A stretch of 64,000 bases of DNA from Bacteroidota bacterium. GTDB taxonomy: Bacteria > Bacteroidota > Bacteroidia > JAHEXY01. The DNA lies in contig JAHEXY010000011.1 in NCBI GenBank assembly GCA_023251875.1, forward strand, positions 1 through 64,000. The letters are read 5' to 3'. A program made the translations under genes and the position numbers. Shown here in pieces: positions 20,601-27,773 of the stretch. The first letter of the stretch is position 1, and the number at the start of each line of letters is the position of its first letter. Under the pieces are notes generated by a model. The model was given only the letters and a program-made list of their open reading frames with translations. It was not told the DNA's origin and ran no database searches.

Positions 20601-21308
20601 AACTTTTTGTAAGGTGGATGAGGGGGTATTCATTATCCCATATTTTACATAATTTGACCATGATGCAAGACTACCTACACTTTGTACAATATCCATCATT
20701 ACAGATAAAGGACTTGACTTAGAATAAGAATATTTTTTTTCTCCACCATCCCATGAAATGGTAGTTGATTTAGCTCCTAGTTGATAGCCTATATAAGGTA
20801 TAGATGAAGTAGATAATCCATGGTAACTATTATAGGCAAGAACATCAGTTAATCCTGCTGAGGCAGCTATACCAAAAGCCCTAATTCCTATGCTTCCATT
20901 TGTACCGGCAGTAACGCTCCAATTTGTTTTTGTTTTATTGTAGTATTTAACTGTTCCTGCATTAATATCATCAGCAAAACCTTGTTTGTTACGGATAATA
21001 GCTCCAGGATTTAATGTCCAACCATAACCCACCCATGAAGGTTCTTCTTCGGCACCAACACCGCTATGGTAAGAAAGCGAGAGCGAGTAACCACCACCAT
21101 TGCTTCCGGGTATTTCAATTACAGGAATGTTGTAGGTAAAATCTCCGGTAAATTCATTTACCATGTTGTTGGTGTTAACAGATTCGAAGTTTGAAAATTC
21201 AGGAGAAGATGGTCCTGAAACGGAAGCATAGAGCCTATTTGGAAATAATGACTGCATAAGCACACTTATACCCGTTATAAAAGAAAGCAGCTTTGTAAAT
21301 TTATTCAT
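14625..21308 (-). CDS. Giant secreted RHS-partner protein (SpvB/TcaC-like N-terminus)
   Basis: The 2227 aa protein has a signal peptide (residues ~5-29, ending LYASV). It opens with the signature typical of large Bacteroidota RHS-locus proteins: NEFTGDFTYNIPVIEIPG, SLSYHSGVG, and GYGWTLNPGAIIRNKQGF at about 50-115. The middle is a long beta-rich region with RHS-like strand pairs (LKRITLPSGGEILVQYEQKE). Near the C-terminus is a carbohydrate-binding-like beta sandwich (SHSGEKSVKIDY, VYMDDLRMQP), then YVYDPNTLRLVAQFD and QYNKEGKLMRI, which are YD-type repeats. It has no RHS core or tip of its own. It lies directly upstream of the 3165 aa RHS protein on the same strand, which suggests a two-part shell comparable to TcB/TcC; that comparison is inference. 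Start chosen at the Met before the signal peptide. Confidence 0.8.
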   Translation of the reverse strand: MNKFTKLLSFITGISVLMQSLFPNRLYASVSGPSSPEFSNFESVNTNNMVNEFTGDFTYNIPVIEIPGSNGGGYSLSLSYHSGVGAEEEPSWVGYGWTLNPGAIIRNKQGFADDINAGTVKYYNKTKTNWSVTAGTNGSIGIRAFGIAASAGLTDVLAYNSYHGLSTSSIPYIGYQLGAKSTTISWDGGEKKYSYSKSSPLSVMMDIVQSVGSLASWSNYVKYGIMNTPSSTLQKVCGSSYATMASGQGVSSSRYGAYTLHNQSIPTTATEYESSSTLDFSAGIYVTPTPLPVGAGGSLFGTINEQTTKATIEPTYYGYMYSGNATANDMMDYSVERPDNFNVKDEILPTPFSGADRFIAVGEGISGMLRLYSNKIGEFHPREITNSSTTASLGVHVNAGPLNISGSLSESVNMKDFNGSSFSISSWDDHGENDDYLFEKNKSDSYFFRFIGDMGGHVSMSSSDWAESANLISNSDEGYVPQLGSSFRTTVNDGEAVGCSSYIGYHTNADMKLKDSNSKHYKRYNQRSDIESAVDRTDDNQIGELAITNKQGNKYVYAMPIYEKNEKNISVSVPSSDSYLCYHSINDADVTTKMGDEIDNSYASSFLLTEITTPNYIDRTLNGPSNDDFGGWTKFNYDKIYGDNGTKDTNYYHWRMPWKGLIHHKNQTSNEDDDMGSFSSGDKEIAYLSSVETDKYIAEFKRSDRLDGLEAEDDNTASSTAGTINLAGNKTLKKLDEIILYAKDKDGNKADVIKRIYFEYDYSLMDDQPNSSGIKGASDSTNKKGKLTLKKLWFEYGDVRNAGISPYLFTYEYPKTSNSTNKIDLPSQYDALDNYGGTNLKQNPNYDEAGIDGWGNYQEDGSNRVSKMMDWNDQTPSSTFDPAAYNLKRITLPSGGEILVQYEQKEYAYVHDRRALAMVPLTSIHAQNYPTDTDVNGTYGSFYNLNLDEIGANNDDDKQAIVDWIQKIYIDGDGRDPQKMYFKFKYDVLECGYEYITGYANVMSVGKTDDGIYVQLGNPNENESNVDGGFSAPCDACLEYFKANKGLDIGQDCGKAAIAQSDDAESVMLQMVDLLSGDYSDNSTTACKTIDVTSSYLRIPLPHAKKGGGPRVKRLLRYTSGLESGSADAAVYGYEYVYETIDGESSGVASNEPAAFREENALVGYLKKRSESTKAQVLVSGEDKSQFEGPVGEFLLPSPSIGYSRVVTKNIYDGTTNDGFSTSEFYTCKDYPYDRTTSNGYSGVEYTDVNKKVSNPNPSFGFLNNKTYYACWATQGTKFVINNMNGQPKKMTTYDGKYDYINLPDSATELASTSYNYFEPGDLIPVMHSNFQFGTKAMGKELEVVTESKKISEAYITSTVTVDAGVAIAFIANIPYTFPTYFRTKDETYLHTYLVNKIIYCPAVTKSVTTFKDGTFSTLLNKYFDPVSGDPIVQEKSGLFDQQAFDNNEVHQGKYTSFNFPAHAYYPYMGKKSGHEKLKIEPSSDLSLSYNNSTTGFFSSTNPNHITFGGDYCDVLDNLTPGDLIAIYSGSSCSGNANIVNVQSISGGKVYVIPTTNFSYYGFADGQCSIEILQSNRANLLTVSNGNLVTYGSFDEPNEIVTNKELKYRKEFADYLNKKENGKSPSMPDDFNYISVIDPNTGDCTQCSTVEESDNSSASVTKTVTNVLENTIGSYNMSEYQGLLNWGTGNAMQNAFLTTTLNDVMDRYNPDGTTSGPSSERTTGKESDYLQADNLSSMVKSLYNQWKQDYYFNGTNISEFLGTQFKTKNVFNSNRLITENISENSVTINTGTSSNSSPSASTSCIFDTYDFADSCMNEVHKTTGSEFFIDDESGKLKYGDPNNPCSATVMSCIKFCNSYDPGNVIAASATIFSNQNDISSALEQNFEISGTDNPFETGQSGKWFAQSTHQYKTDITSMNDDVDHSYEAGIFKDFRFFDWENTNYNHNSNWLTTNETTFCGVDGKPLEEKNLMDIYSVAKYGYDNKVNYLVAYNAEYESVMFEGFEYDYDASKCGGSGYKCFEEMGINTSVTSLSNNYSHSGEKSVKIDYTAHASMIIPIFSDHTKNTQLKDKGFSVKVWIRTPDANTWPSITLAENSGSSLFDMVAFTEIARSGHWKLFEAKVTPDKWVSSSKTSFGAEIIFSASSSMSVYMDDLRMQPIDSKMSAYVYDPNTLRLVAQFDDQHFGTFYQYNKEGKLMRIQSETEEGIKTVKETQYNMPVSANTAGK

Positions 21309-21498
21309 GATGTTTTATTTATCAGTTTAAGGAGCAATTGTTTATGAATCTTATTCTTTATATCGTGTTAAAAAACAAAAGGTTTCAGTTTTATGCAATT
21401 ATTTTTGTTCTATTCAATTTAAAATGTGTTGTTTCTGTTCTATTTTGTAATGATGACTTTTTTAAAGGTTGCTTCGAGAACCTCAGCAACCGATTTTT
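21309..21498. other. 190-base upstream region of the RHS locus
   Basis: AT-rich spacer upstream of the 2227 aa gene and downstream of the IS1-like gene. It must hold the RHS-locus promoter unless the locus is read from upstream, but no convincing TAnnTTTG element is visible on the minus strand. Confidence 0.4.
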
Positions 21499-21939
21499 CT
21501 AAGTATTTATTTCCATGATTTCTTTGGGATTCATTTTTTCAATAGAAAGCTGAGAAACAAATGCCAAATCCGTTTCAACATCCAATAAAATAAACTTGTA
21601 ATTTTTTACTTGTTCTTTTGATTGTAACATGTTTTTCATTTCCGAAAGGCTTACATATTGAGGTTCATTATTTTTTTTGAGTTCAGAGAGTACGGCTTCC
21701 CATTTTTTTATCCAGAAAAAAATAAGCGTATGGCCTACTCCCAACCAATTGGCAATAGAACGATAGGAGTAGCCTTGAATAAATAAAATAAGTGCATGTC
21801 TTTTTTTATCTAATTTATTATTGGCCTCTTCATTTATTTCTAGAAATTGAAAATTACAGGCTTTGCAAAGGAAACGTTGTTTATTTCTCGCATTGCCATT
21901 TTTAACGCATTCTGGGTTTTTACATTTAGGACATTTCAT
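21499..21939 (-). CDS. Degenerate IS1-type zinc-ribbon/HTH protein
   Basis: The 146 aa protein starts with a zinc ribbon (Cys3, Cys6, Cys11, Cys25, Cys28; CPKC and CKAC) and an InsA-like GNARNKQRFLCKAC motif. A helix-turn-helix follows at about 52-78 (GYSYRSIANWLGVGHTLIFF). The following segment aligns by pattern with the start of the IS1 DDE domain (usual ...LDEMW...WIWLALDRET...), but here reads LSEMKNMLQSK and FILLDVETDLAFVS, and the frame stops soon after. The first catalytic acid is missing and no second half is present, so transposition is unlikely. It may be a transposase remnant or a DNA-binding protein made from one. It lies between the RiPP-like peptide gene (56 bases upstream) and the RHS locus on the same strand, so a regulatory role there is possible but unproven. 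Confidence 0.65.
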   Translation of the reverse strand: MKCPKCKNPECVKNGNARNKQRFLCKACNFQFLEINEEANNKLDKKRHALILFIQGYSYRSIANWLGVGHTLIFFWIKKWEAVLSELKKNNEPQYVSLSEMKNMLQSKEQVKNYKFILLDVETDLAFVSQLSIEKMNPKEIMEINT

Positions 21940-21995
21940 AGGCTTGGGGGCTTTATAAAAAAATCAGGGTTGCTTGGGTTTGTTTATATCATTTA

Positions 21996-22253
21996 TTAGC
22001 AATTTTGGATTACTGAATTACATGCCGGTGTTGTGCATTCAGCATGTGAATTGCAAATGCATCCATTGCCTTGAATTGATTCCATAATAATAATGCTTGT
22101 TACGGTAGCTGCTATAGAAACAATTGTTACAGTAATAGCTACTTCGCAAGCAGGAGTAGTACCTCCTTTTACTGTATTTGTTTTTTGGTTTTCTAAAGAG
22201 GTAATAAAGCTGTTAACTTTTAAATCGCTTAAACTTAATTTTTGATTTTTCAT
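21996..22253 (-). CDS. RiPP-like precursor peptide with GG leader
   Basis: The 85 aa peptide has a leader of the type seen in Bacteroidota natural-product precursors (pinensin-like class I lanthipeptide and GG-family leaders): LSLSDLKVNSFITSLENQ, then TVKGG at residues 27-31. Cleavage after Gly31 by a C39-type peptidase-transporter is the expected processing. The core (32-85) is unusual: a TTPAC start, a ~24-residue hydrophobic stretch (VAITVTIVSIAATVTSIIIM), then a Cys-rich tail with six Cys and a second TTPAC. Ser/Thr and Cys are available for thioether rings, but no LanB/LanC, radical SAM enzyme or C39 transporter is in the window. A -7 promoter match sits about 36 bases upstream. Function is inferred from leader form only. 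Confidence 0.6.
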   Translation of the reverse strand: MKNQKLSLSDLKVNSFITSLENQKTNTVKGGTTPACEVAITVTIVSIAATVTSIIIMESIQGNGCICNSHAECTTPACNSVIQNC

Positions 22254-22288
22254 AATTATAATTTTAGGGGTGTGAAAGAATACTTGTT

Positions 22289-22296
22289 CAAATATA
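22289..22296 (-). promoter_or_regulatory. Candidate Bacteroidota -7 promoter element for the RiPP gene
   Basis: On the minus strand this reads TATATTTG, an exact TAnnTTTG match. It predicts a transcript start near 22283 and a leader of about 30 nt before the ATG at 22253. No clear -33 TTTG is seen. Confidence 0.5.
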
Positions 22297-22473
22297 TTTT
22301 TACTTGCATGCTTTTAAAAACCTTTTATGCATGGTTTAGGAGCTTCTGAGGCATTGAATCAAGGTGAATTTTAATTGTAAATATCTGACATTCAAACAAT
22401 AGTTTTGTGTTGATTTAAAATTCAAAGGGGATAAAATCTAAATACACTTATTCAGGAAAGTGATAAAATTGGA

Positions 22474-24039
22474 TTATTTGGAGATGGAAACCAGTGCTTC
22501 GGTAAAGCTTTTTTTACTCAATTTGCTTTTTGCCCAAGCCAATAAATTCAGTGATCGGAGATTTCGTTTTTCAAGCTCGTTTTCCCATAAGGGTAGCAAA
22601 TTGATGTTAATGGTTTCATAAAATTTATGAAACTCTTCAGTAGTATTAAATTTTGGAATAAATTTTAAGCAATCAATAATTGTTTTTTCAAATTTAAGTA
22701 ATCTGTTTTGCCTTAATAAAAATCGGTAAGTTGAACGGAGGGTATAATTGAGATAGGGATCGTTTAATTCAAACAATAAAATCAATCGTAATAATTTAGC
22801 ATAAGTTTGAATTTGAATTAGATTTTCTTTGTGTGATTCATTTTCAATTTTATTTATCCATTTAAGGCTTTCTTTGTATTGCCCATTGGCAAACGCAATG
22901 TATGCAATGTTGTAAGATACTTCTGTACCCCACATTCTGCTATTGGTGTTTACTTTATATTTTTTTGTATCTAAAAGTGAAATTATTTTATCAAGATTAT
23001 TTTTAACATAAATATCAGCTTCTGAAAATTGATTATTGGCAATGTATAAATTAAGCATAAAATCACTGGCCATTAGCTGCATAATGCGTCCTTTTTCAGG
23101 AGTAATAGAACCGGGATATCGTTGAGGAAGATTTTGGTATTTATTAATCCAAGCATCAAGGTTTTCGGTTTTTAAAAGATGTAATGAACTATTAATATAA
23201 TTTCGAATGGTTGAAGTGTAAAATGCGAAATTCGTTTTTGTTTTTTCAGGATTATTTTCAAACACCATTAACAAATCATGGCAAAATTCATTTTCTTTTA
23301 TTGCATTTCCAATAAAGGAAGCTCCGATAATGTGTATGGCATGAAATATTTTTTTGGCTTCAAATGATGCCGGTAAATCTTTTGACTGTAATAAGGGGTG
23401 TTGAAGTATTGTAGTCAATTGCTTATTTATTTCTTCTGATCGCACAAGTTTGTTATCCAAATACAATTCATTAATACGGTTAAATAAAATATTGTATTCT
23501 GTTTGTTGATCAAGAATGGCAAGTGTGGTTTTATACTTTTCATATATGCTGTTGCTGCGTTCCATATTACTTTTGCCGGACTCGTCAACACTATAGGGTG
23601 TCATTTTATTTCTATACACATAAGCTTCTAGTAAGTGATGGTATTTTTCTTCTTGTAAGGTTATTTCTTCTAGTTTATCTAAAATTTCATTGGTTTGCGT
23701 ATATAAACCTTTGCTGTATAAAATACGAACATCTTTAAGCATGTCTTCAATTTTATCAGAAGCTGAACTGTTGTTGTAACTTTTTAAGCTTTTTAAAATA
23801 AGCGTGTGCAAATAAGTTCTGGTAGCCTGCAGATTTGAATCAAAAGAAGTTTTTTTTAATTTCTTTTGTAAATTTTCATTAATATTTTCTAAAGAAGGAA
23901 GCTTGTCTATTACATCAAAAAGTGTAACATAATTATTTTCTTCATTTTTTTTTGCAAAGGATGAGAATAATTTAAAATACCGTTTTTCAGAAGGTGTAAG
24001 AGATTTTATGAGTTCATAAATATCCTCGGTTCTAATCAT
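22474..24039 (-). CDS. Cytoplasmic helical repeat protein of unknown function
   Basis: The 521 aa protein has no signal peptide or membrane segment. It starts with IKSLTPSEKRYFKLFSSFAK, an opening I associate with a widespread ~500 aa uncharacterised Bacteroidota family. The rest is predicted mostly alpha-helical with TPR-like spacing (ILYSKGLYTQTNEILDKLEE; IAYIAFANGQYKESLKWINK). No catalytic motif is apparent. Its start lies 9 bases after the stop of the upstream 815 aa T9SS cargo gene, so the two are probably cotranscribed. A scaffold or regulator role is possible, but the sequence gives no specific function. Confidence 0.6.
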   Translation of the reverse strand: MIRTEDIYELIKSLTPSEKRYFKLFSSFAKKNEENNYVTLFDVIDKLPSLENINENLQKKLKKTSFDSNLQATRTYLHTLILKSLKSYNNSSASDKIEDMLKDVRILYSKGLYTQTNEILDKLEEITLQEEKYHHLLEAYVYRNKMTPYSVDESGKSNMERSNSIYEKYKTTLAILDQQTEYNILFNRINELYLDNKLVRSEEINKQLTTILQHPLLQSKDLPASFEAKKIFHAIHIIGASFIGNAIKENEFCHDLLMVFENNPEKTKTNFAFYTSTIRNYINSSLHLLKTENLDAWINKYQNLPQRYPGSITPEKGRIMQLMASDFMLNLYIANNQFSEADIYVKNNLDKIISLLDTKKYKVNTNSRMWGTEVSYNIAYIAFANGQYKESLKWINKIENESHKENLIQIQTYAKLLRLILLFELNDPYLNYTLRSTYRFLLRQNRLLKFEKTIIDCLKFIPKFNTTEEFHKFYETININLLPLWENELEKRNLRSLNLLAWAKSKLSKKSFTEALVSISK

Positions 24040-24048
24040 GGTTTATTT

Positions 24049-26496
24049 TTACTTGGCAACAATTATTTTTTTGTTGCATGAATATTTGCCGTTTGTAATT
24101 TTTAATAAATATACACCATTACTAAGATTTTCTGTATGGATTTTAAAAGAATTATTATTGAAACGATCCACTTTAACGGCTTGCAATTTTCCAATCACAT
24201 CGCAAATCTCAAAACTTGTATTGCAATTATTTTCGAGTGACTTTATATTTATCGTAATATAGTTACTGGTGGGATTAGGATAGAGATATGTTTCATTAAT
24301 TGTAGTATAATTTTCTACAGTTGTAGTAATATCAACATCAGTATTCTCAAATAGTACAGTATAAAATCCAACTGTGGTGCCCACCAATACAGAACCAATT
24401 GCAATATCATGCATAATTTCTCCCGGCAAACCCGTTGAGATCAAAATAGAGGAATCGAGGGCAGGAATATATTTATATAAATCATTTTCATTAGCAACAT
24501 AAACCACACTATCCGGATTTTTAGTATCAATTTCTACAGCTGTATAATAACGTGATGGAGCCATATTAATTTGCGTATAGGTTTGCCCACCATCAGTTGA
24601 TTTAACAATTGCTTTTTGATAAGCATAACCTGCAGCAATATACAATGTGTCTTTTCCTCTTGTATCAACAGCAATGTCATTGATGGTTAAACCGGTGTTG
24701 GAGGCATTTGTATAATCTGAAGGACCAATATTTACGATACTCCAGTTTAATCCTAAATCGGCAGATATCCATAAATATCCGGTTTCAACATTCATTAAAC
24801 CGCTTCCAACATAAATTACAGTATCTGTTTTCCCGTATCCAACAGCAACTGTAGTACCTGTGCCAAAAGTTGAAGGAGATACATTGCTCCACGAATACCC
24901 CCCATCTGAGGATCTCCATATATCACCATAACCTTTATTTGCTTCCACGGATGTTCCTGTAACCGCTATTATAATATCAGAAGTAACAAAGGCAATATCT
25001 TGAGTAAATGTCATTCCTAAATAATAGTTGTTAGGATTAATTTTTTTAAAACCATTGGGTCCTGATTTGCTTACAAAAATACAATTGCTGGCTCCTGCAA
25101 TAACATGAGATGAATCATTAGGATTAATAACTACAGCAGTAACTCCTCCCGGTAAATCAGTAGAATCAATTGGAAAAATTCCGTAAGGAGATTTCCATTT
25201 GTCAATGGCAGTAATATTATTATCACTGTATTTAGTTGTATAAGCCAAGCCTGATTCAGTAGCAATGTATAAAACCGTTTTATTTTTGGTTTTATCAATT
25301 TTATGAACTAAGATGGCTGCTAATCCACTATCAGCTTGTTGCACCAATGGACCTTTTATTCCTGTTTTACTTAGATAAGTGCCGGGAGTAGCACCTGCAG
25401 AAAAAATGCTCGTATCTTTAGGATGCATGGCTAATGAAGATGGAGATTTAAGGCCACTACTTTGTGGAATACCGGCAGATTCAATCCATGTGTTTCCTAA
25501 ATCTTTTGAAATGTCGGATGAATTATCAATTAACAATAGTCCCTTGCTTAAAGGCATTTGAGGTTCCCAAACGGGGCAATAGTCTGCATCGCTTAATAAT
25601 TTGGGTCCGTTTTGATTAGGGGTAATATTGGTCCAAGAACTTCCTCCATCAAAAGAGCGAAACGTAATTTGAATGTCGGCAGTGTCGTTTCCTGTAATAA
25701 AAATAGTATCACCTGTAGTTGATTGAGGATGATTAAATACTTTAACAACAGCCTTCATAGCAGAGGGGAGTGGTATTTTACTAAAAAATGTTCCATTGTA
25801 CTTGTATAATTTTCCTGCGGAAGCCGATGAATTAGCAATAATACCTGAATCGATAACAAGATAATAAGGATAACCCGTAGGTTTATTGCTTACAATCATA
25901 CTTGCAATAAAATTATTAAAACCAAATCCTATCAATTTTGTACTCACATCAAAAACATCAGCACTATCTGTTGATGAAGTATCAATACGGGCAATATATT
26001 TATCAAACGTAACATACAAATGAAAGTCTGACATGCAGATGTTTGTTAAAGTACTCGTATCATAGCCAAATGATTCTAGCATATAAGGATCTATTGCAGT
26101 ATGCCAAGTTCCGGTATCTCCATTTTGAAAACTAATTTCTGCAGAACTTACACCCCCTAATGGTTCTTGTGTATATGTGGCTACCCAATTTTTTTGATTG
26201 CTGATAATTCTATTCCCCCCCCCTCCCCATCCGCGTACTCCACATTCATATTCTAACGAGTCAAATGGAAAAGTGGGATACCAGGTACTTCCTGTGTCAT
26301 CAGAAGTAAACAATGAATACGGTACTCCAACAGAAGCAAATAACCTTCCGGAATTTGTATAACAAAAATCCTGAGGTTTGCCACCATAAATACCTAAATT
26401 GGTTCTAGATCCTATTTGTACAGTATCACAATTTTGTGCTGAGAGATTCAAGTGAAGTATAAAGTAAAGAGAAAACAGAAAAAAAAGGGACTTCAT
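24049..26496 (-). CDS. T9SS-exported BNR/sialidase-fold beta-propeller protein
   Basis: The 815 aa protein has a signal peptide (residues 1-20, ending LNLSAQ). Its body carries repeated Asp-box (BNR) motifs S-x-D-x-G-x-x-W: SDDTGSTW, SFDGGSSW, SSDGGYSW, SADLGLNW and STDGGQTY, the hallmark of sialidase/VPS10-like beta-propellers. No sialidase catalytic Arg triad was identified, so an enzyme function is not claimed. The last ~80 residues are a T9SS type A sorting domain (YLYPNPTSNYITI, EICDVIGKLQ, LSNGVYLLKI, KKIIVAK). The protein is therefore likely carried across the outer membrane and released or anchored at the surface. Its substrate or adhesive role is unknown. The 521 aa gene follows closely. 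Confidence 0.85.
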   Translation of the reverse strand: MKSLFFLFSLYFILHLNLSAQNCDTVQIGSRTNLGIYGGKPQDFCYTNSGRLFASVGVPYSLFTSDDTGSTWYPTFPFDSLEYECGVRGWGGGGNRIISNQKNWVATYTQEPLGGVSSAEISFQNGDTGTWHTAIDPYMLESFGYDTSTLTNICMSDFHLYVTFDKYIARIDTSSTDSADVFDVSTKLIGFGFNNFIASMIVSNKPTGYPYYLVIDSGIIANSSASAGKLYKYNGTFFSKIPLPSAMKAVVKVFNHPQSTTGDTIFITGNDTADIQITFRSFDGGSSWTNITPNQNGPKLLSDADYCPVWEPQMPLSKGLLLIDNSSDISKDLGNTWIESAGIPQSSGLKSPSSLAMHPKDTSIFSAGATPGTYLSKTGIKGPLVQQADSGLAAILVHKIDKTKNKTVLYIATESGLAYTTKYSDNNITAIDKWKSPYGIFPIDSTDLPGGVTAVVINPNDSSHVIAGASNCIFVSKSGPNGFKKINPNNYYLGMTFTQDIAFVTSDIIIAVTGTSVEANKGYGDIWRSSDGGYSWSNVSPSTFGTGTTVAVGYGKTDTVIYVGSGLMNVETGYLWISADLGLNWSIVNIGPSDYTNASNTGLTINDIAVDTRGKDTLYIAAGYAYQKAIVKSTDGGQTYTQINMAPSRYYTAVEIDTKNPDSVVYVANENDLYKYIPALDSSILISTGLPGEIMHDIAIGSVLVGTTVGFYTVLFENTDVDITTTVENYTTINETYLYPNPTSNYITINIKSLENNCNTSFEICDVIGKLQAVKVDRFNNNSFKIHTENLSNGVYLLKITNGKYSCNKKIIVAK

Positions 26497-26629
26497 ATTA
26501 TTTCATTTTTATGTTGTACGTAATTTAATCATAAGTGTTGCAAAATTTTTAAATTATTACTTATAAACATGCTAATTCGTTCAAATAGGTAATGATTATA
26601 GTAATTATTTTTCTATTCTTAACTGGGCA

Positions 26630-27733
26630 TTATCCTTTATAAATAGCTCCTCCAACAGAATCTCGCTGAGCTCCTGTAACAGAGCTCAAACAATTTATTT
26701 CTCCGCGTATGCGTAATACCCCTAAAAAAGCAAAAATTAAAGCCTCTTTAAATTCAATTATTTTTTTTTCAGGAATTGCAATTTGTTGTTGGGATAATTT
26801 CTTAATTCTTTCAATGAGGTAAGAATTGTAGGCTCCTCCTCCAGTAAACAACATTGAACGTTGAACATTGAACGTTGAACTTCTGTTTAGCACATTGCTA
26901 ATCTGAATGGCTATATGTTCGTAAAAGGTACAGAGTTTATCTTCTATAGAAATGTTGAAACTATTGATGATGGGAAAAACTTTTTCATCAATCCATTCAC
27001 GTCCTAATGATTTTGGAAAGGGAAGAAAATAAAAATCAATTGCATTTAATTGATTTAATAATTCAGTATTTATTTTCCCGCTTGCGCCTATTTTCCCAGC
27101 ATCATCGTATTTTTTTCCAATTGTTTGTGCTAATTCATTTGCCACAATATTTACCGGACAAATATCAAATGCTACTCTTCCCCTCTCCTTTGGAGAGGGG
27201 CTAGGGGAGAGGTCTTCAAATGATACATTTGCAATGCCACCTAAGTTTAAACAAGCTGTATATTCACTAAATAAAAGTTGGTCTCCAATAGGTACTAATG
27301 GAGCACCTTGCCCTCCTAAAGCAACATCTAAAGTTCTAAAATTACATACTATGGGAATATTGCAATGGCTAGCTATTGCTGCTCCATCCCCAATTTGAGA
27401 AGTAATTTTTAATTGGGGTTGATGAAAAATAGTGTGGCCATGTGAAGCAATTAAATCTATTTGTAATTTATATTTCTCAATAAAGTTTTTTGTTAAGCTT
27501 CCCAATAAATGTCCGTATTCGATATTGGTTTTTACAAATTCAAAGGCAGTTTGTAGTGAAAGATTTTTTAATCTATTTACCCATGTTTCAGAATAGAAAA
27601 TTGTTTCGGCTTCTAAAATTTTAAAACTCCATTTGTTATCATGGTATTTAAAACTGCAATGTGCAATATCAAGTCCATCCAGAGAGGTGCCTGACATAAG
27701 ACCTATAACATTATATTCATGTATATCCATCAT
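26630..27733 (-). CDS. anmK: Anhydro-N-acetylmuramic acid kinase
   Basis: The 367 aa protein phosphorylates and hydrolyses 1,6-anhydro-MurNAc to MurNAc-6-phosphate in cell-wall recycling. Family landmarks are present: GLMSGTSLDGLD (11-22, ATP and catalytic region), DLIASHGHTIFH, IGDGAAIA, GGQGAPLVP and CLNLGGIANVSF, plus TGGGAYNSYL near the C-terminus. Two stretches are foreign to the family. Residues ~174-187 (DLSPSPSPKERGR) are encoded by a C/G-rich hairpin repeat between NLGGIANVSF and VAFD. RSSTFNVQRS comes from a tandem TTGAACGTTGAAC repeat just before LFTGGG. Both fall in loops between core strands, so activity may survive. It follows the 555 aa T9SS gene by 40 bases on the same strand. 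Confidence 0.93.
   Translation of the reverse strand: MMDIHEYNVIGLMSGTSLDGLDIAHCSFKYHDNKWSFKILEAETIFYSETWVNRLKNLSLQTAFEFVKTNIEYGHLLGSLTKNFIEKYKLQIDLIASHGHTIFHQPQLKITSQIGDGAAIASHCNIPIVCNFRTLDVALGGQGAPLVPIGDQLLFSEYTACLNLGGIANVSFEDLSPSPSPKERGRVAFDICPVNIVANELAQTIGKKYDDAGKIGASGKINTELLNQLNAIDFYFLPFPKSLGREWIDEKVFPIINSFNISIEDKLCTFYEHIAIQISNVLNRSSTFNVQRSMLFTGGGAYNSYLIERIKKLSQQQIAIPEKKIIEFKEALIFAFLGVLRIRGEINCLSSVTGAQRDSVGGAIYKG
26850..26880. repeat. Tandem TTGAACATTGAACG repeat (inside anmK)
   Basis: Alternating ATTGAACG and TTGAAC units. Translated on the minus strand as SSTFNVQRSM in a loop of AnmK immediately before the conserved LFTGGG strand. Confidence 0.8.
27177..27214. repeat. C/G-rich hairpin repeat, copy 7 (inside anmK)
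   Basis: CCCCTCTCC-TTT-GGAGAGGGG hairpin with an outer GGGGAGAGG arm. Read in frame on the minus strand as DLSPSPSPKERGR, an insertion relative to the AnmK family. Confidence 0.88.
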
Positions 27734-27773
27734 TATTCATTTTTGCTTAAACAACAAAATATAAAAATGAGAA

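Noticed and set aside
14625-21308. Calling the two giant proteins a Tc toxin complex (TcB/TcC)
   Set aside because: The two-part shell resembles it, but no TcA, no FG-GAP/SpvB domain confirmation and no TcC-type aspartyl protease motif could be shown from sequence alone.
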